From contig CAIOXL010000196.1 of assembly GCA_903862245.1 (NCBI GenBank), positions 1-59,527 on the forward strand: DNA of 59,527 nucleotides, written 5' to 3'. Positions 18,731 to 31,978 of this stretch are shown here, piece after piece. A program made the translations under genes and the position numbers. How positions within the stretch are numbered: the stretch's first letter is position 1; each line of letters opens with the position of its first letter. Source of the stretch: an uncultured Geobacteraceae bacterium. GTDB taxonomy: Bacteria > Desulfobacterota > Desulfuromonadia > Geobacterales > Pseudopelobacteraceae. The notes under the pieces were generated by a model that made no database searches, was not told the origin of the DNA, and saw nothing but the letters and a program-made list of their open reading frames with translations.

Positions 18731-18774
18731 AAATAGTTTTCAACAGCTGTTGACAATCATGTTGACAACTATTT
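18731..18774. repeat. inverted repeat with three TGTTGA motifs upstream of dnaA
   Basis: AAATAGTTTTCAACA (18731-18745) and TGTTGACAACTATTT (18760-18774) are inverted repeats pairing at 14 of 15 positions. Between them CAACAGCTGTTG (18741-18752) is a perfect 12-bp palindrome. The hexamer TGTTGA therefore occurs three times (18740-18745 inverted, 18748-18753, 18760-18765). It overlaps the proposed dnaA promoter, so it may be an operator or part of an origin structure. Confidence 0.55.
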
Positions 18775-18778
18775 TGAT
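18750..18778 (+). promoter_or_regulatory. putative sigma-70 promoter of dnaA
   Basis: A perfect TTGACA (18750-18755), a 17-base spacer and TTTGAT (18773-18778) point towards dnaA, whose ATG lies about 100 bases downstream. The promoter sits inside the inverted repeat, so any protein binding the TGTTGA motifs would occlude it. A second TTGACA at 18762-18767 has no matching -10. Confidence 0.45.
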
Positions 18779-18879
18779 AGGTGCGCCAGCCATAAACTTG
18801 ATATGCTTTCTCACTTAGTTAGTATGTATGATTATTTCAATGTTAATACCCAATACTACCAAGATAGCGATTTTACCTG

Positions 18880-20229
18880 ATGTTAGAAGCGTGGCAACAA
18901 GCAACTGAAAATATAGAAAAAGTGATGTCAGAAGCTGATTTCGGCGCCTGGATAAAACCGGTTCAATTCAGCCACGACAATGGCTCTACTGTGTTTTTAT
19001 CCGTTCCAAACTCGTTTGTTAAAGAGTGGCTGGAAGACCATTACCTGAATGTTTTGACGGGTGCACTCTCTGCAACATCCGGATACCCAGTTACTCTAAA
19101 TTTTATCATACGATCTGATGAAGAACACCAGCCATACATATCAGAAGATTTTGTTACAAAAAATGAAGCCGCTCCCGCCATCAACAAAAGTATCCCATTT
19201 GAACAGGTATTTACCCCGCTTAACCCGAAATATACATTCGATCTCTTTGTCAGCGGGACCGGTAATCAATTTGCCCATGCTGCCGCAATGGCGGTAGCAA
19301 ACAATCCTGCCGATACCTATAATCCACTTTTTATATATGGTGGCGTCGGACTTGGAAAAAGTCACCTGCTGAACTCGATCGGTCATACCATACGTGAAAA
19401 CTCACCAGAATTGAATGTCTGCTACTGTTCCGCAGAAAAATTCATGTACGAGATGGTTAACCACCTTCGTTTAAAAAAAATGGATGTTTTCCGAAATCGC
19501 TTCAGAACAGTCGACGTACTGCTGATAGACGATATCCAGTTCATATCCGGCAAGACCGGAACACAGGAAGAGTTTTTTCATACATTTAACGCACTGCATG
19601 ACGCCCATAAGCAGATAGTTATTACATCCGACAAGTTTCCCCGAGAAATATCCGATTTGGAGGAGCGCTTAAGGTCCCGGTTTGAATGGGGTCTCATAGC
19701 AGATATTCAACCTCCGGATGTCGAAACTAAAATTGCCATACTCAAGAAAAAATCCGAAGTTACCAGAGTTTTTTTTCCGGAGAACGTATATTATTTTCTT
19801 GCCTCCAGTGATACCAGAAACATCCGTGAACTCGAAGGAATGCTTATACGCCTCGGAGCGTTCAGCAGTCTTCAGAATGTTCCGGTAACCCTGGAAATGG
19901 CAAAAGAAAACCTTAAAGATATTCTGGGTGACAGACATAAAGAGATCACGGTTGAATTTATTCAGAAAAGCGTTGCTGAGTATTTTGATTTGAAAATCGC
20001 CGATCTTAAATCTGAAAAAAGACTTAAAAACATCGTGCAGGCTCGACAAATAGCCGTCTGGTTCTGCAGGGACATGACCAAATCATCCTACCCCGACATA
20101 GGATTAAAATTCGGGGGCAAAGATCATTCAACAGTTATACACTCCTTTAAAAAAATTGATAAAGCGCTGGCAAGTGAGCCCAAACTATCTAAAACAATGG
20201 ATGAAATCAGACGTATACTGCTAAAGTAA
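18880..20229 (+). CDS. dnaA: chromosomal replication initiator protein DnaA
   Basis: 449 residues. Domain I (1-80) includes the typical WLEDHY segment. Domain III has Walker A GGVGLGKSHLL at 154-164, Walker B VDVLLIDDIQFI, and the box VII-like EERLRSRFEWGL. Domain IV carries the DNA-binding signature KDHSTVIHSFKKI near the C-terminus. The linker domain II is short. DnaA-ATP opens oriC and represses or activates target promoters, including its own. It is divergent from rpmH and co-directional with dnaN. Confidence 0.98.
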   Translation: MLEAWQQATENIEKVMSEADFGAWIKPVQFSHDNGSTVFLSVPNSFVKEWLEDHYLNVLTGALSATSGYPVTLNFIIRSDEEHQPYISEDFVTKNEAAPAINKSIPFEQVFTPLNPKYTFDLFVSGTGNQFAHAAAMAVANNPADTYNPLFIYGGVGLGKSHLLNSIGHTIRENSPELNVCYCSAEKFMYEMVNHLRLKKMDVFRNRFRTVDVLLIDDIQFISGKTGTQEEFFHTFNALHDAHKQIVITSDKFPREISDLEERLRSRFEWGLIADIQPPDVETKIAILKKKSEVTRVFFPENVYYFLASSDTRNIRELEGMLIRLGAFSSLQNVPVTLEMAKENLKDILGDRHKEITVEFIQKSVAEYFDLKIADLKSEKRLKNIVQARQIAVWFCRDMTKSSYPDIGLKFGGKDHSTVIHSFKKIDKALASEPKLSKTMDEIRRILLK

Positions 20230-20455
20230 GGAAAACCTGTTGATTCCATGTGAACAACTGTTGGCAATTTTCCCACATGTGCAAAAGTACGCAGCATTCT
20301 GATCAGTATACACAGTACAAACGTGCCCACTAGCGTAGGTAAATAAGCCAGTTATCTGGTTATCCCCCTTTTCCACAGGACCTACAATCTACAACAAAGG
20401 TTTTAAATCTTTATAAACAGACTACTACTAATCTGACAGAAAAAGGGAGGCGTAC
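20230..20455. other. candidate oriC: DnaA-box cluster between dnaA and dnaN
   Basis: This 226-base gap contains several sequences close to the DnaA box TTATNCACA. They are TTGTTCACA (minus, 20249-20257), TTTTGCACA (minus, 20278-20286), GTATACACA (20306-20314), TTATCCCCC (20360-20368), TTTTCCACA (20369-20377) and TTATAAACA (20411-20419). None is perfect, but their density far exceeds that in the rpmH-dnaA gap. The dnaN-proximal end is AT-rich (20396-20420), suitable for unwinding. No gene is present; a dnaN promoter must also lie here, and GGGAGG precedes the dnaN start. Confidence 0.55.
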
Positions 20456-21580
20456 ATGGAATTCAAAATTGATAAAGAGCAATTCCTGAAGTCACTGCAA
20501 AAAATTCAGGGAATAGTTGAAAAAAGAACATCTATGCCTATTTTATCCAATGTTCTTCTGGAAGCAACGGAAACGTCACTTCTTGTTACGGCAACTGACC
20601 TGGAAGTTGGCATGAAAAGCATTTATTCGGCTGATGTAATTACCCCTGGTAAAATTACCGTGTCGGCTAAAAAATTGTATGAAATAGTCAAAGAGCTTCC
20701 CAATCAACCGATTTTATTCAAGACTAAAGACAATGACTGGGTCGAAATAAAATGTGGAAAAGTTCAGTTCAATATTGTTGGACTTTCACCTGATGAATTT
20801 CCCTATTTCCCTGATGTAAAAGAAGAGTATCTCTTTGAAATTGAAACAGCTCTTCTGCGCGGAATGATTGAAAAAACGTCGTATGCCATCTGCACAGATG
20901 AAACTAAATACAATCTCAACGGTATTTTTATCAAAGTAGAGGTGCGTTCCGATGGCAGTAACGGCCTCAAAATGGTTTCTACCGACGGTCATCGCCTCTC
21001 AATAGCCTCAGGAAATCTGAAGGGAACTGCCGGTCCGGAGTTGCTGAAGGGTGTCATCCTGCCGAAAAAAGGCGTGTATGAGATGAAAAAGATCACTGAT
21101 GATGAAGGTGGCGGAACCCTGCTGTTCGGATTTATGGATAACAGCGCGGTAATCAAGCGGGGCGACTCCTACATGGTGATGCGTCTAGTTGATGGAGAAT
21201 TTCCCGATTACAACCGTGTAATCCCAACCGCAAATACACAGGTTGTAACCGTCAACAAGGAAGATTTCAGTCACTCGGTACGTCGTATGGCAATTCTTTC
21301 CAGCGAAAAGTTCAAGGGAATAATGCTGGAAATTTCGTCTGGCGGAATTAAAATTTCGTCCAGCAATCCAGAACTGGGTGATGCCATGGAAGAACTTGAT
21401 GTGGCATACGAGGGAGACCCGATAGCAGTCAGATTTAATGCCCGATACCTGCTGGATGTACTTTCTGTTGCCGAAACTGAACGAGTTGAGATGAAATTCA
21501 AGGATGAACTTTCTCCCTCAGTAATTGTTCCGGAAAACTCTGACAGCTTTCTGGCAGTCATTATGCCGATGAGGCTTTAA
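20456..21580 (+). CDS. dnaN: DNA polymerase III beta sliding clamp
   Basis: 374 residues with the three-domain clamp fold. Recognisable segments are the N-terminal RTSMPILSNVLLEA, the central TDGHRLSIA and the C-terminal end FLAVIMPMRL, which is nearly invariant. The dimer encircles DNA and tethers polymerase and repair enzymes. The start has the strong ribosome site GGGAGG. It follows the candidate oriC and precedes recF by 9 bases. Confidence 0.98.
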   Translation: MEFKIDKEQFLKSLQKIQGIVEKRTSMPILSNVLLEATETSLLVTATDLEVGMKSIYSADVITPGKITVSAKKLYEIVKELPNQPILFKTKDNDWVEIKCGKVQFNIVGLSPDEFPYFPDVKEEYLFEIETALLRGMIEKTSYAICTDETKYNLNGIFIKVEVRSDGSNGLKMVSTDGHRLSIASGNLKGTAGPELLKGVILPKKGVYEMKKITDDEGGGTLLFGFMDNSAVIKRGDSYMVMRLVDGEFPDYNRVIPTANTQVVTVNKEDFSHSVRRMAILSSEKFKGIMLEISSGGIKISSSNPELGDAMEELDVAYEGDPIAVRFNARYLLDVLSVAETERVEMKFKDELSPSVIVPENSDSFLAVIMPMRL

Positions 21581-21589
21581 CAACGGCTG

Positions 21590-25097
<3,508 letters not shown>

Positions 25098-25157
25098 CTC
25101 AGCGATATCCAATAACTTTTTCATAGTTTCGGTTAAAATAGCAGATACGAGGTACCA

Positions 25158-27722
25158 ATGCAGATCCCAACAGACATTCCAGTCAACAAGATATCGGTCA
25201 ACATCGAAGACGAGATGAAACGTTCCTACATGGACTACGCCATGTCGGTCATCATCGGCCGGGCGCTGCCCGATGTGCGCGACGGTCTCAAACCGGTGCA
25301 CCGCCGCTGCCTGTACGCCATGTACGACATGGGCAACGACTACAACAAACCCTACAAAAAATCGGCTCGTGTCGTCGGTGATGTTATCGGTAAGTATCAC
25401 CCCCATGGTGACACTGCTGCATATGACACCATCGTCCGTATGGCCCAGGACTTTTCCCTGCGCTACATGCTGGTAGATGGACAGGGCAACTTCGGTTCGG
25501 TGGATGGTGACCGCCCCGCCGCCATGCGTTACACCGAGATCCGTCTCCGCCATCTCACCCATGAACTGCTGGCCGACCTGGACAAAGAAACCGTCAACAT
25601 GGAGCCGAACTACAACGAGGAGATGCTAGAGCCGAAGGTGCTCCCCTCCAAGTTCCCCAACCTGCTGGTCAACGGGTCGACCGGCATCGCGGTCGGCATG
25701 GCCACCAATATTCCGCCCCACAACCTGGGGGAGATAATTGACGGCATTATCGCCGTGATCCGGAATCCGGAGCTGGATTTTGAGGAACTGCTGGCAATGA
25801 TTCCCGGTCCCGATTTTCCGACCGGCGCTACGATCTACGGTCGTCAGGGTATCAGGGACGCGTACAGTACCGGCCGCGGTATCATCCAGATCCGCGCCAA
25901 GGCCCATGTTGAGGCTTCCAAACGCTCGGAGCGTCAGGCGATCATTGTCACCGAGCTCCCCTATCAGGTCAACAAAGCCAGGTTGATCGAAAAGATCGCC
26001 GAACTGGTCAAGGAAAAGAAAGTCGAAGGGATTACCGAAATCCGCGACGAGTCGGACCGGCAGGGGATGCGGATCGTCATTGAAGTCAAACGGGACGAAA
26101 ATGCCGAGGTACTGCTGAACCAGCTCTACAAACAGTCACAGCTGCAGGTGTCATTCGGCATCATCATGCTGGCCATTGTCCATAACCGTCCACGGGTGCT
26201 GACCCTGCGCGAGATGATGGACTGTTTTATTGAGCATCGCTGCGAGGTCGTAACCCGCCGCACCAACTTTGAACTGAAGAAAGCACTGGCCAGAGCCCAT
26301 ATCCTGGAAGGTCTCAAGATCGCTCTGGATTGGCTGGATGCGGTAATCGAAATGATCCGCGAATCCAAAACGCCCCCGGAGGCCAAACTTGGCCTGATGG
26401 AAGGAAAATTTGCCAATCCGGAATTCCTGGCGCGGCTCAATCTGCCGCGCCCGGCCGGTTTTGAAACCGCCGTCCAGCTCTCCGAAATCCAGGCCCAGGC
26501 CATCCTTGAGATGCGCCTGCAGCGACTGACCGGACTGGAACGGGACAAAATCATCGCTGAGTACGAAGAGGTCATGAAGCTGATCGCCCGGCTTCGGGAG
26601 ATTCTGGCGTCCGATACCGAGATCCTCAAAATTATCGTTGCCGAGCTGACCGAAATCCGCGAACGGTTCGGGGATAAACGCCGCTCGGAGATCGCCGACA
26701 AAAGTGCCGATATCTCTCGGGAGGACACCATTGAGGACGAAGAGATGGTGGTCACCATATCGCACACCGGCTACATCAAGCGGAGCGCCGTTGATCTGTA
26801 CCGGTCGCAGCGGCGCGGCGGCAAGGGCAAAACCGGCATGAAGACCAAGGAAGAGGATTTTGTCGAGCAGCTCTTCATCGCCTCGACCAAGGACTACCTG
26901 CTCTGCTTCACCGACGCCGGCCGCATGTACTGGCTCAAAGTCTACGAAATCCCGGAAGGGAGCCGCACCACCAAAGGGAAAGCGGTTGTCAATCTGGTCA
27001 ACGTTTCCGCCGGCGAAAAAATTACCACCATCTTGCCGGTCAAGGAATTCAGCGAGAACACCTATCTGTTCATGGCCACCCAGCGGGGGGTCGTCAAAAA
27101 GACTCCGCTGGTGGATTATTCCAACGTCCGTGTCGGCGGCATTATTGCCGTTAATCTGGATGACGGTGACAAGCTGATCTCGGTAGCCCTGACCGACGGA
27201 ACCAAAGACATCTTCCTGGCATCCCGGGGGGGAAAAGCGATCCGCTTCAACGAAGAGGATGTCCGTCCCATGGGCCGGGTCACGCGCGGTGTTCGCGGCA
27301 TGAACCTTGCTGATGATGACCGGGTGATCGGCATGGAGATCGTGGACAACACGGCGGTCGGTTCAACCATTTTTACCGTCTGCGAAAACGGCTTCGGCAA
27401 GCGCACCGACCTGGACGAATACCGGGATCAGTCGCGCGGCGGGAAAGGCATCATCACAATCAAAACCACCGAGCGTAACGGTGCCGTGGTCAACGTCATG
27501 CAGGTTGCCGACGATCACGATCTGATGGTGATTACCGACCAGGGAAAAATCCTGCGGGTGCCGGTTTCCGGATTTTCGGTCATCGGGCGCAATACCCAGG
27601 GGGTTACCCTGATGAACACCGAAGCAAACGAGAAGGTTGTGGCCGTTGCCCGTCTCGCCGAAAAAGACGAAGATGAGGAGTATGACGACGGGGGTGCAGG
27701 GACCGAAGAAACGGAAGGCTAG
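25158..27722 (+). CDS. gyrA: DNA gyrase subunit A
   Basis: 854 residues. The catalytic Tyr is at 125 in [10 protein letters not shown]. The quinolone-determining stretch reads [17 protein letters not shown], with Thr at the position of E. coli Ser83 and Asp at that of Asp87. The C-terminal beta-pinwheel has the gyrase-specific box QRRGGKG, so this is GyrA rather than ParC. An acidic tail ([15 protein letters not shown]) ends the protein. The stop codon directly abuts the next gene start. Confidence 0.98.
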   Translation: MQIPTDIPVNKISVNIEDEMKRSYMDYAMSVIIGRALPDVRDGLKPVHRRCLYAMYDMGNDYNKPYKKSARVVGDVIGKYHPHGDTAAYDTIVRMAQDFSLRYMLVDGQGNFGSVDGDRPAAMRYTEIRLRHLTHELLADLDKETVNMEPNYNEEMLEPKVLPSKFPNLLVNGSTGIAVGMATNIPPHNLGEIIDGIIAVIRNPELDFEELLAMIPGPDFPTGATIYGRQGIRDAYSTGRGIIQIRAKAHVEASKRSERQAIIVTELPYQVNKARLIEKIAELVKEKKVEGITEIRDESDRQGMRIVIEVKRDENAEVLLNQLYKQSQLQVSFGIIMLAIVHNRPRVLTLREMMDCFIEHRCEVVTRRTNFELKKALARAHILEGLKIALDWLDAVIEMIRESKTPPEAKLGLMEGKFANPEFLARLNLPRPAGFETAVQLSEIQAQAILEMRLQRLTGLERDKIIAEYEEVMKLIARLREILASDTEILKIIVAELTEIRERFGDKRRSEIADKSADISREDTIEDEEMVVTISHTGYIKRSAVDLYRSQRRGGKGKTGMKTKEEDFVEQLFIASTKDYLLCFTDAGRMYWLKVYEIPEGSRTTKGKAVVNLVNVSAGEKITTILPVKEFSENTYLFMATQRGVVKKTPLVDYSNVRVGGIIAVNLDDGDKLISVALTDGTKDIFLASRGGKAIRFNEEDVRPMGRVTRGVRGMNLADDDRVIGMEIVDNTAVGSTIFTVCENGFGKRTDLDEYRDQSRGGKGIITIKTTERNGAVVNVMQVADDHDLMVITDQGKILRVPVSGFSVIGRNTQGVTLMNTEANEKVVAVARLAEKDEDEEYDDGGAGTEETEG

Positions 27723-29309
27723 ATGACTCCTGCTCACACCATAGACAAATCGCTGCGCGAACGGCGGCGCATCACCCGGTTATTGGACTTCCTCAAGCGG
27801 GACGACCTGACCGGTGAGCAGATGGAACGCATCGGCAGGCGTTTGCAGAAGTCAGGCAAGCGGGCGCTGTCTCCGCTCGTGCGCAAGCTCTGGCGCGAAC
27901 AGAACGGCACCGCCATTTACCGTTACACCTGCATGCTCGACTTTTTTGATGCCTCCGCCTGGATGGATCAGCTCATTCAGATCACCCTCCAACGCAAGGA
28001 TCTTGAGGAAGATGGCAAGCTGGCACTGCTGGATGTGCTGCACGACAGCGGCATAGATGTGACCGCCCCCCCTTTTGCCGCCATGACCGGCTACGGTTCC
28101 CCCACGATGGAAGGTTTTGTTGACGACTGCCTCGGTGACGGCGAGCGGGGGCTCGTTCGCTTTATCGACAGTTTTCTTGATGTTGCCGACGAGTTCCGTG
28201 AGCGGATGATGCAGCGTCTGGCTGATAAGGCGTCCGCTGAAGCGGTGGCACTCCTGGAAATCCTCCTCTCCTTCGAAAAGCAGGAAATTGTTGACGAAGC
28301 GATACGTGCTCTGGGACGCACCAGAAGCGGGTATGCCCTGGATGTCCTCAGCCGTGCCGAAGCGCGCTTCGAAGGTGACCCGGCGGCAAAGGTGCGCCGC
28401 AGCATCCGGCGGCTCTCCCTCACCGGGATTCACGACCCCCGTCCGCTGCCGCACTCGTTCCAGCAGCCGCTCCCGTTCCACGAAGTGTATGCGGGGCCGA
28501 TCGATTTTTATGGTTCCCGGACGCTCTGGTTTTCCTGGCGGCTCGATGATCAAACGTTTGCCGCCATGCTGATTCTTACCGGTGAAACCGATGGCATGCT
28601 CAACGCCATCAGCTACCGCATGAAGGATGAGAAAGAGTACGGCCATATCCTGAAGGACGTGGCCGGCGGCGAGATGCTGACGCCGGTTGAACCGGACTAC
28701 GCTCTGGCCTCCCTGCGGGACGCACTCCACCTCAGCCGCGAGGCCGGCTTTTACCTCCCCCCGGATTTCTACGTTGATATGCGCCTCTTCCGCCCCGATG
28801 CACTGAAGCCCGAAGCATATATTCCCCGCTTCAAACTCAAACACCTGGAAGATATTGTTGAAAAAATCCCCGGACACGTTACCGCCAGCGATGATCTGCT
28901 CGATGAGCCGGGTCTGGAGGGGTGGGTGCTAACCGAGACGGCGCTGTATGACGCTGCGGATCGTTTTGCTGCATTGGAAACAGACGGCGGGCCAGCGTCG
29001 GTTTCATCGGAAGCGTTGGAGGGGGAGATTACCCGCTGCTGCGAGGAACTGATCGTGCCGCGCCGCGCTGATATCATCAAGCGGCTGCTGCTGACCGCTG
29101 ACTACCTGCAGCAGATTGAAGGGGATGACGCCACCGTACAAAAAACACTGGCCACGGCACTGAGTCTGGTCGGAGGTTTTCTGCCTGACTGCCGGCACCC
29201 GTTCATCCGGCGGCTGCTCCTGGACAGTGTGGATGCGGCTCGGCAAACGTTGGCAGAGGGGTATGATCCCCGCCTTGAGGAGAGGTATGATGACGAATAC
29301 GACGACTGA
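27723..29309 (+). CDS. helical-repeat (HEAT-like) protein of unknown function
   Basis: 528 residues with no membrane segment or signal. The first 230 residues are helical and look like degenerate HEAT/PBS-type repeats, for example ALSPLVRKLWREQNGTAIYR and AEAVALLEILLSFEKQEIV. The second half is mixed alpha/beta and not assigned to a known fold. The C-terminus is very acidic ([11 protein letters not shown]). Its ATG immediately follows the gyrA stop, with GGAAGG before it, so it is co-translated with gyrase. It overlaps the gpsA start by 23 bases. A protein at this place is a feature of Geobacter-type origins (recalled, not checked). Function unknown. Confidence 0.85.
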   Translation: MTPAHTIDKSLRERRRITRLLDFLKRDDLTGEQMERIGRRLQKSGKRALSPLVRKLWREQNGTAIYRYTCMLDFFDASAWMDQLIQITLQRKDLEEDGKLALLDVLHDSGIDVTAPPFAAMTGYGSPTMEGFVDDCLGDGERGLVRFIDSFLDVADEFRERMMQRLADKASAEAVALLEILLSFEKQEIVDEAIRALGRTRSGYALDVLSRAEARFEGDPAAKVRRSIRRLSLTGIHDPRPLPHSFQQPLPFHEVYAGPIDFYGSRTLWFSWRLDDQTFAAMLILTGETDGMLNAISYRMKDEKEYGHILKDVAGGEMLTPVEPDYALASLRDALHLSREAGFYLPPDFYVDMRLFRPDALKPEAYIPRFKLKHLEDIVEKIPGHVTASDDLLDEPGLEGWVLTETALYDAADRFAALETDGGPASVSSEALEGEITRCCEELIVPRRADIIKRLLLTADYLQQIEGDDATVQKTLATALSLVGGFLPDCRHPFIRRLLLDSVDAARQTLAEGYDPRLEERYDDEYDD

Positions 29310-30312
29310 TCTCGAGCGGATTGCCGTTATCGGCGGCGGCAGCTGGGGTACCGCTTTGGCGGGGCGGCTGGCGGCCAATGGCAACGATACCGTACTTTGG
29401 GCCTATGAAGCGGAGCTGGTGGCAGAGATCACCAGCAGCCACACCAACTCGCTCTACCTGCCCGGGGTCACTCTTCATCCAACGCTAGCCTGTACGGGGG
29501 ACTTGGAGGAGGCGGTCAAAGGGCGGAGCATCGTACTGCTGGTGACGCCGGTTCAGGTCATGCGCGGCGTACTGAAACAGCTCGCACCGTACATCGCTCC
29601 GGATGCAATTATTGCCAACGCGTCCAAGGGAATTGAACTTGAAACCCTCCAGACGGTGTCACAAATCTGCGGCGAGCTGCTAGGTGAAGATGCTTTGTCG
29701 CGCTACGTGGCACTCTCCGGCCCGACGTTTGCCCGTGAAGTGGCTCAGGAACTGCCGTCTCTGATTGTGGCCGCCTCCCGTGACGGCCGCGCCTCACAGC
29801 GGGTTCAGGCGGCATTCAGCTGCCCCTGCCTGCGGGTTTATACCAACAGTGACGTCATTGGGGTTGAGCTGGGCGGTGCGGTAAAGAATGTCATCGCCAT
29901 CGCTGCCGGAATTTGTGACGGTCTCGGGTTCGGGCACAATGCCCGGGCGGCCCTGATCACCAGGGGGCTGGCGGAAATGAACCGCCTCGGTCAGGCCATG
30001 GGGGCACAGGCGGCCACCTTTGCCGGACTGGCCGGTATGGGGGATCTTGTGCTGACCTGCACCGGCGATCTTTCCCGCAACCGCACGGTCGGCTTCAAGC
30101 TTGGCCAGGGGATGAGATTGGCGGATATTCTGGCGGAGATGCGTATGGTGGCTGAAGGGGTGAAGAGCGCCGAGTCGGTGTACCTCCTCGCCCGTCGCCT
30201 CGGCGTGGAAATGCCGATTGTAGAGAAAACCTACCAGATCCTTCACGAGGACAAGCCGGCCCGGCAGGCGGTTATAGAGCTGATGGCACGTGGCCTGAGG
30301 TCGGAAGGGTGA
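29287..30312 (+). CDS. gpsA: glycerol-3-phosphate dehydrogenase [NAD(P)+]
   Basis: About 341 residues from the ATG ATG at 29287, preceded by GGAGAGG; an in-frame reading to 29227 lies deep inside the upstream gene. The NAD(P)-binding motif [14 protein letters not shown] opens the protein. The catalytic region [21 protein letters not shown] includes the active-site Lys. GpsA reduces dihydroxyacetone phosphate to sn-glycerol-3-phosphate for phospholipid synthesis. It is in one transcription unit with gyrA and the helical-repeat gene, and ispF follows after 13 bases. Confidence 0.97.
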   Translation: MMTNTTTDLERIAVIGGGSWGTALAGRLAANGNDTVLWAYEAELVAEITSSHTNSLYLPGVTLHPTLACTGDLEEAVKGRSIVLLVTPVQVMRGVLKQLAPYIAPDAIIANASKGIELETLQTVSQICGELLGEDALSRYVALSGPTFAREVAQELPSLIVAASRDGRASQRVQAAFSCPCLRVYTNSDVIGVELGGAVKNVIAIAAGICDGLGFGHNARAALITRGLAEMNRLGQAMGAQAATFAGLAGMGDLVLTCTGDLSRNRTVGFKLGQGMRLADILAEMRMVAEGVKSAESVYLLARRLGVEMPIVEKTYQILHEDKPARQAVIELMARGLRSEG

Positions 30313-30325
30313 AGGGGGGCCGTGT

Positions 30326-30799
30326 ATGCGCATAGGGCACGGATACGACGTTCACCGCCTGGTGGAAGGGCGCAGATTGATCATGGGCGGGGTGGATATC
30401 CCGTGGGAAAAGGGGCTGCTGGGGCATTCCGATGCTGATGTGCTGCTCCATGCCATTGCCGACGGTATTCTCGGGGCGATCGGTGAAGGGGATATCGGCC
30501 GGCATTTTCCGGACAGCGATCCTGCCTACAAGGGAGCCGACAGCCTGAAACTGCTGGCGCATGTCATGGGGCTGGCCGACGGGCGCGGCTACCGTCTGGG
30601 CAATCTGGACGCCACCATCATCGCCCAGATGCCGAAAATGGCACCCCATATTCAAACCATGCGGGAAAACATCGCGCGGGTACTGAACGCCGAAGCGGCT
30701 CAAGTAAACGTCAAGGCCACAACCGAGGAAGGTCTGGGTTTCAGCGGAGCGGGGGAAGGAATTGCTGCTCATGCGGTGGTGTTGATGGTGTTGAAGTAA
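30326..30799 (+). CDS. ispF: 2-C-methyl-D-erythritol 2,4-cyclodiphosphate synthase
   Basis: 157 residues. Metal ligands are visible in GHGYDVHRL (Asp and His) and in [13 protein letters not shown]. The substrate loop [13 protein letters not shown] and the C-terminal [23 protein letters not shown] are conserved. IspF makes the cyclic diphosphate intermediate of the non-mevalonate isoprenoid route, which supplies quinone side chains. ispD, its frequent partner, is not in the window. The unit ends here, followed by an inverted-repeat element. Confidence 0.97.
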   Translation: MRIGHGYDVHRLVEGRRLIMGGVDIPWEKGLLGHSDADVLLHAIADGILGAIGEGDIGRHFPDSDPAYKGADSLKLLAHVMGLADGRGYRLGNLDATIIAQMPKMAPHIQTMRENIARVLNAEAAQVNVKATTEEGLGFSGAGEGIAAHAVVLMVLK

Positions 30800-30814
30800 C
30801 TAGATGCAATCCGT

Positions 30815-30930
30815 TTAACACTGAGACACGGAGACACAGAGAAAACCGTACATAAAAATCTTGGGGCATTTGGGGTGAACCAAGCTTGTTATTATCATTC
30901 TGGTTTTCTCCGTGTCTCCGTGGTGAATAA
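30815..30930. repeat. dispersed inverted-repeat element, copy 1
   Basis: The arms lie at about 30815-30847 and 30902-30930, with about 54 bases between. The outer core ACACGGAGACACAGAG in the left arm matches the reverse complement of the right arm at 20 of 22 positions. It fills the gap between ispF (+) and the cbpA-like gene (-), so it could act as a convergent terminator hairpin. It carries no ORF. A related copy lies at 50268-50400. Confidence 0.75.
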
Positions 30931-30940
30931 TCGATTCTGC

Positions 30941-31825
30941 CTACAGCCCCTTACTCGCCAACTCCTCCACAAGCTTTTTCTGCTCATCGTTCAACGTTTC
31001 CGGAATATGAACCCCGATCTTGACATACAGATCACCCTTGACATTTGAGCCGGGCAGTTTTATGCCGCACCCCTTCAGCCTGATCTTGGTGCCGGGCTGG
31101 ATACCGGCCGGCACCTTGATCCGCTTGTCCCCTTCCAGGGTCGGTACATCCAGAGAAACCCCCAGACATGCCGCGCTGAACGAAATGGAGCGATCCACAA
31201 ACAGATCACCGCCGTCACGGCTGAAGAGCGGGTCCGGGAGAACGTGGATTATCAGGAACAGATCACCGGTGGGGCCGCCACTATCGCTTGGAGCTCCCTT
31301 GCCGGTGATGCGGATTTTGCTGCCGTTATCGACACCGGCCGGGATCTTGACCTTCAGCTCCTCCCGCTGACCGTTGCGCCGGAATGCGATCTGCTTTTCA
31401 GATCCCTGGGCCGCGTCACGAAAGGTGACGGTCAGCTCCATTTCGTGGTCTGCTCCCCTCTGCGGGGCGGAACGGAAGCCGCCCCTCCCCCCGCCGCGGC
31501 CGAACAGCCGTGAGAAAATATCCTCCGCCCCGCCTCCCATATCCTTGTAGGCATTGCCGAAGTCAAAACCACGGAAAATATCCTCCTGGCTGTACTGCTT
31601 GTGGAAACCGCTGGAGCCGAAGGTGTCGTACTGCTGCTTTTTCTCCGGGTCGGAGAGCACCGCATAAGCTTCGTTTATCTCCTTGAATTTGTCCTCGGCA
31701 GCCTTGTTATCAGGGTTGCGGTCCGGGTGGTACTTTACCGCCAGCTTGCGAAAAGCCTTTTTGAGATCGTCCGCCGAAGCCCCTTTTTCGACCCCCAGCG
31801 CTTTGTAATAATCGACCTGTGCCAT
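30941..31825 (-). CDS. cbpA: DnaJ-class co-chaperone of the CbpA type
   Basis: 294 residues. A J-domain occupies 4-69 with HPD at 33-35 in [10 protein letters not shown] Gly/Phe/Arg-rich linker follows (about 85-118, [12 protein letters not shown]). Two C-terminal substrate-binding beta domains follow directly, without the four-Cys zinc finger of true DnaJ. That layout is CbpA/type II Hsp40. It stimulates a DnaK ATPase. dnaK is not nearby. It is a monocistronic gene on the minus strand, divergent from rmuC with a 153-base gap. Confidence 0.9.
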   Translation of the reverse strand: MAQVDYYKALGVEKGASADDLKKAFRKLAVKYHPDRNPDNKAAEDKFKEINEAYAVLSDPEKKQQYDTFGSSGFHKQYSQEDIFRGFDFGNAYKDMGGGAEDIFSRLFGRGGGRGGFRSAPQRGADHEMELTVTFRDAAQGSEKQIAFRRNGQREELKVKIPAGVDNGSKIRITGKGAPSDSGGPTGDLFLIIHVLPDPLFSRDGGDLFVDRSISFSAACLGVSLDVPTLEGDKRIKVPAGIQPGTKIRLKGCGIKLPGSNVKGDLYVKIGVHIPETLNDEQKKLVEELASKGL

Positions 31826-31978
31826 ATGTTCTCCATCCTTTTATCCGTAAAGTATTGGCGGACTGTAAGCCTTACCGGCTCTGCTGTCAACTGTGTCATG
31901 CCCGTGCAAACAGCTTGTGCTAACAGCGACAAATGGATATAGTTCGCCCGGTGCATTTGGATTACAGGGAGCCTACCC

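Larger units (their letters stand above)
18526..18879. other. rpmH-dnaA divergent intergenic region
   Basis: A 354-base AT-rich gap without a gene. It must contain the rpmH promoter (leftward) and the dnaA promoter (rightward). One weak DnaA-box match, TTAAACACA, lies at 18567-18575 (8 of 9). The main structure is the inverted repeat at 18731-18774. Strong DnaA boxes are not evident, which makes the dnaA-dnaN gap the better origin candidate. Confidence 0.5.

Noticed and set aside
20240-20260. Second parS-like sequence around CATGTG
   Set aside because: The flanks do not fit parS; the site is better read as a DnaA box TGTGAACAA.
27852-28877. 341-codon minus-strand frame opposite the helical-repeat gene
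   Set aside because: The plus-strand frame has a ribosome site and abuts gyrA; the antisense frame has no recognisable domain.
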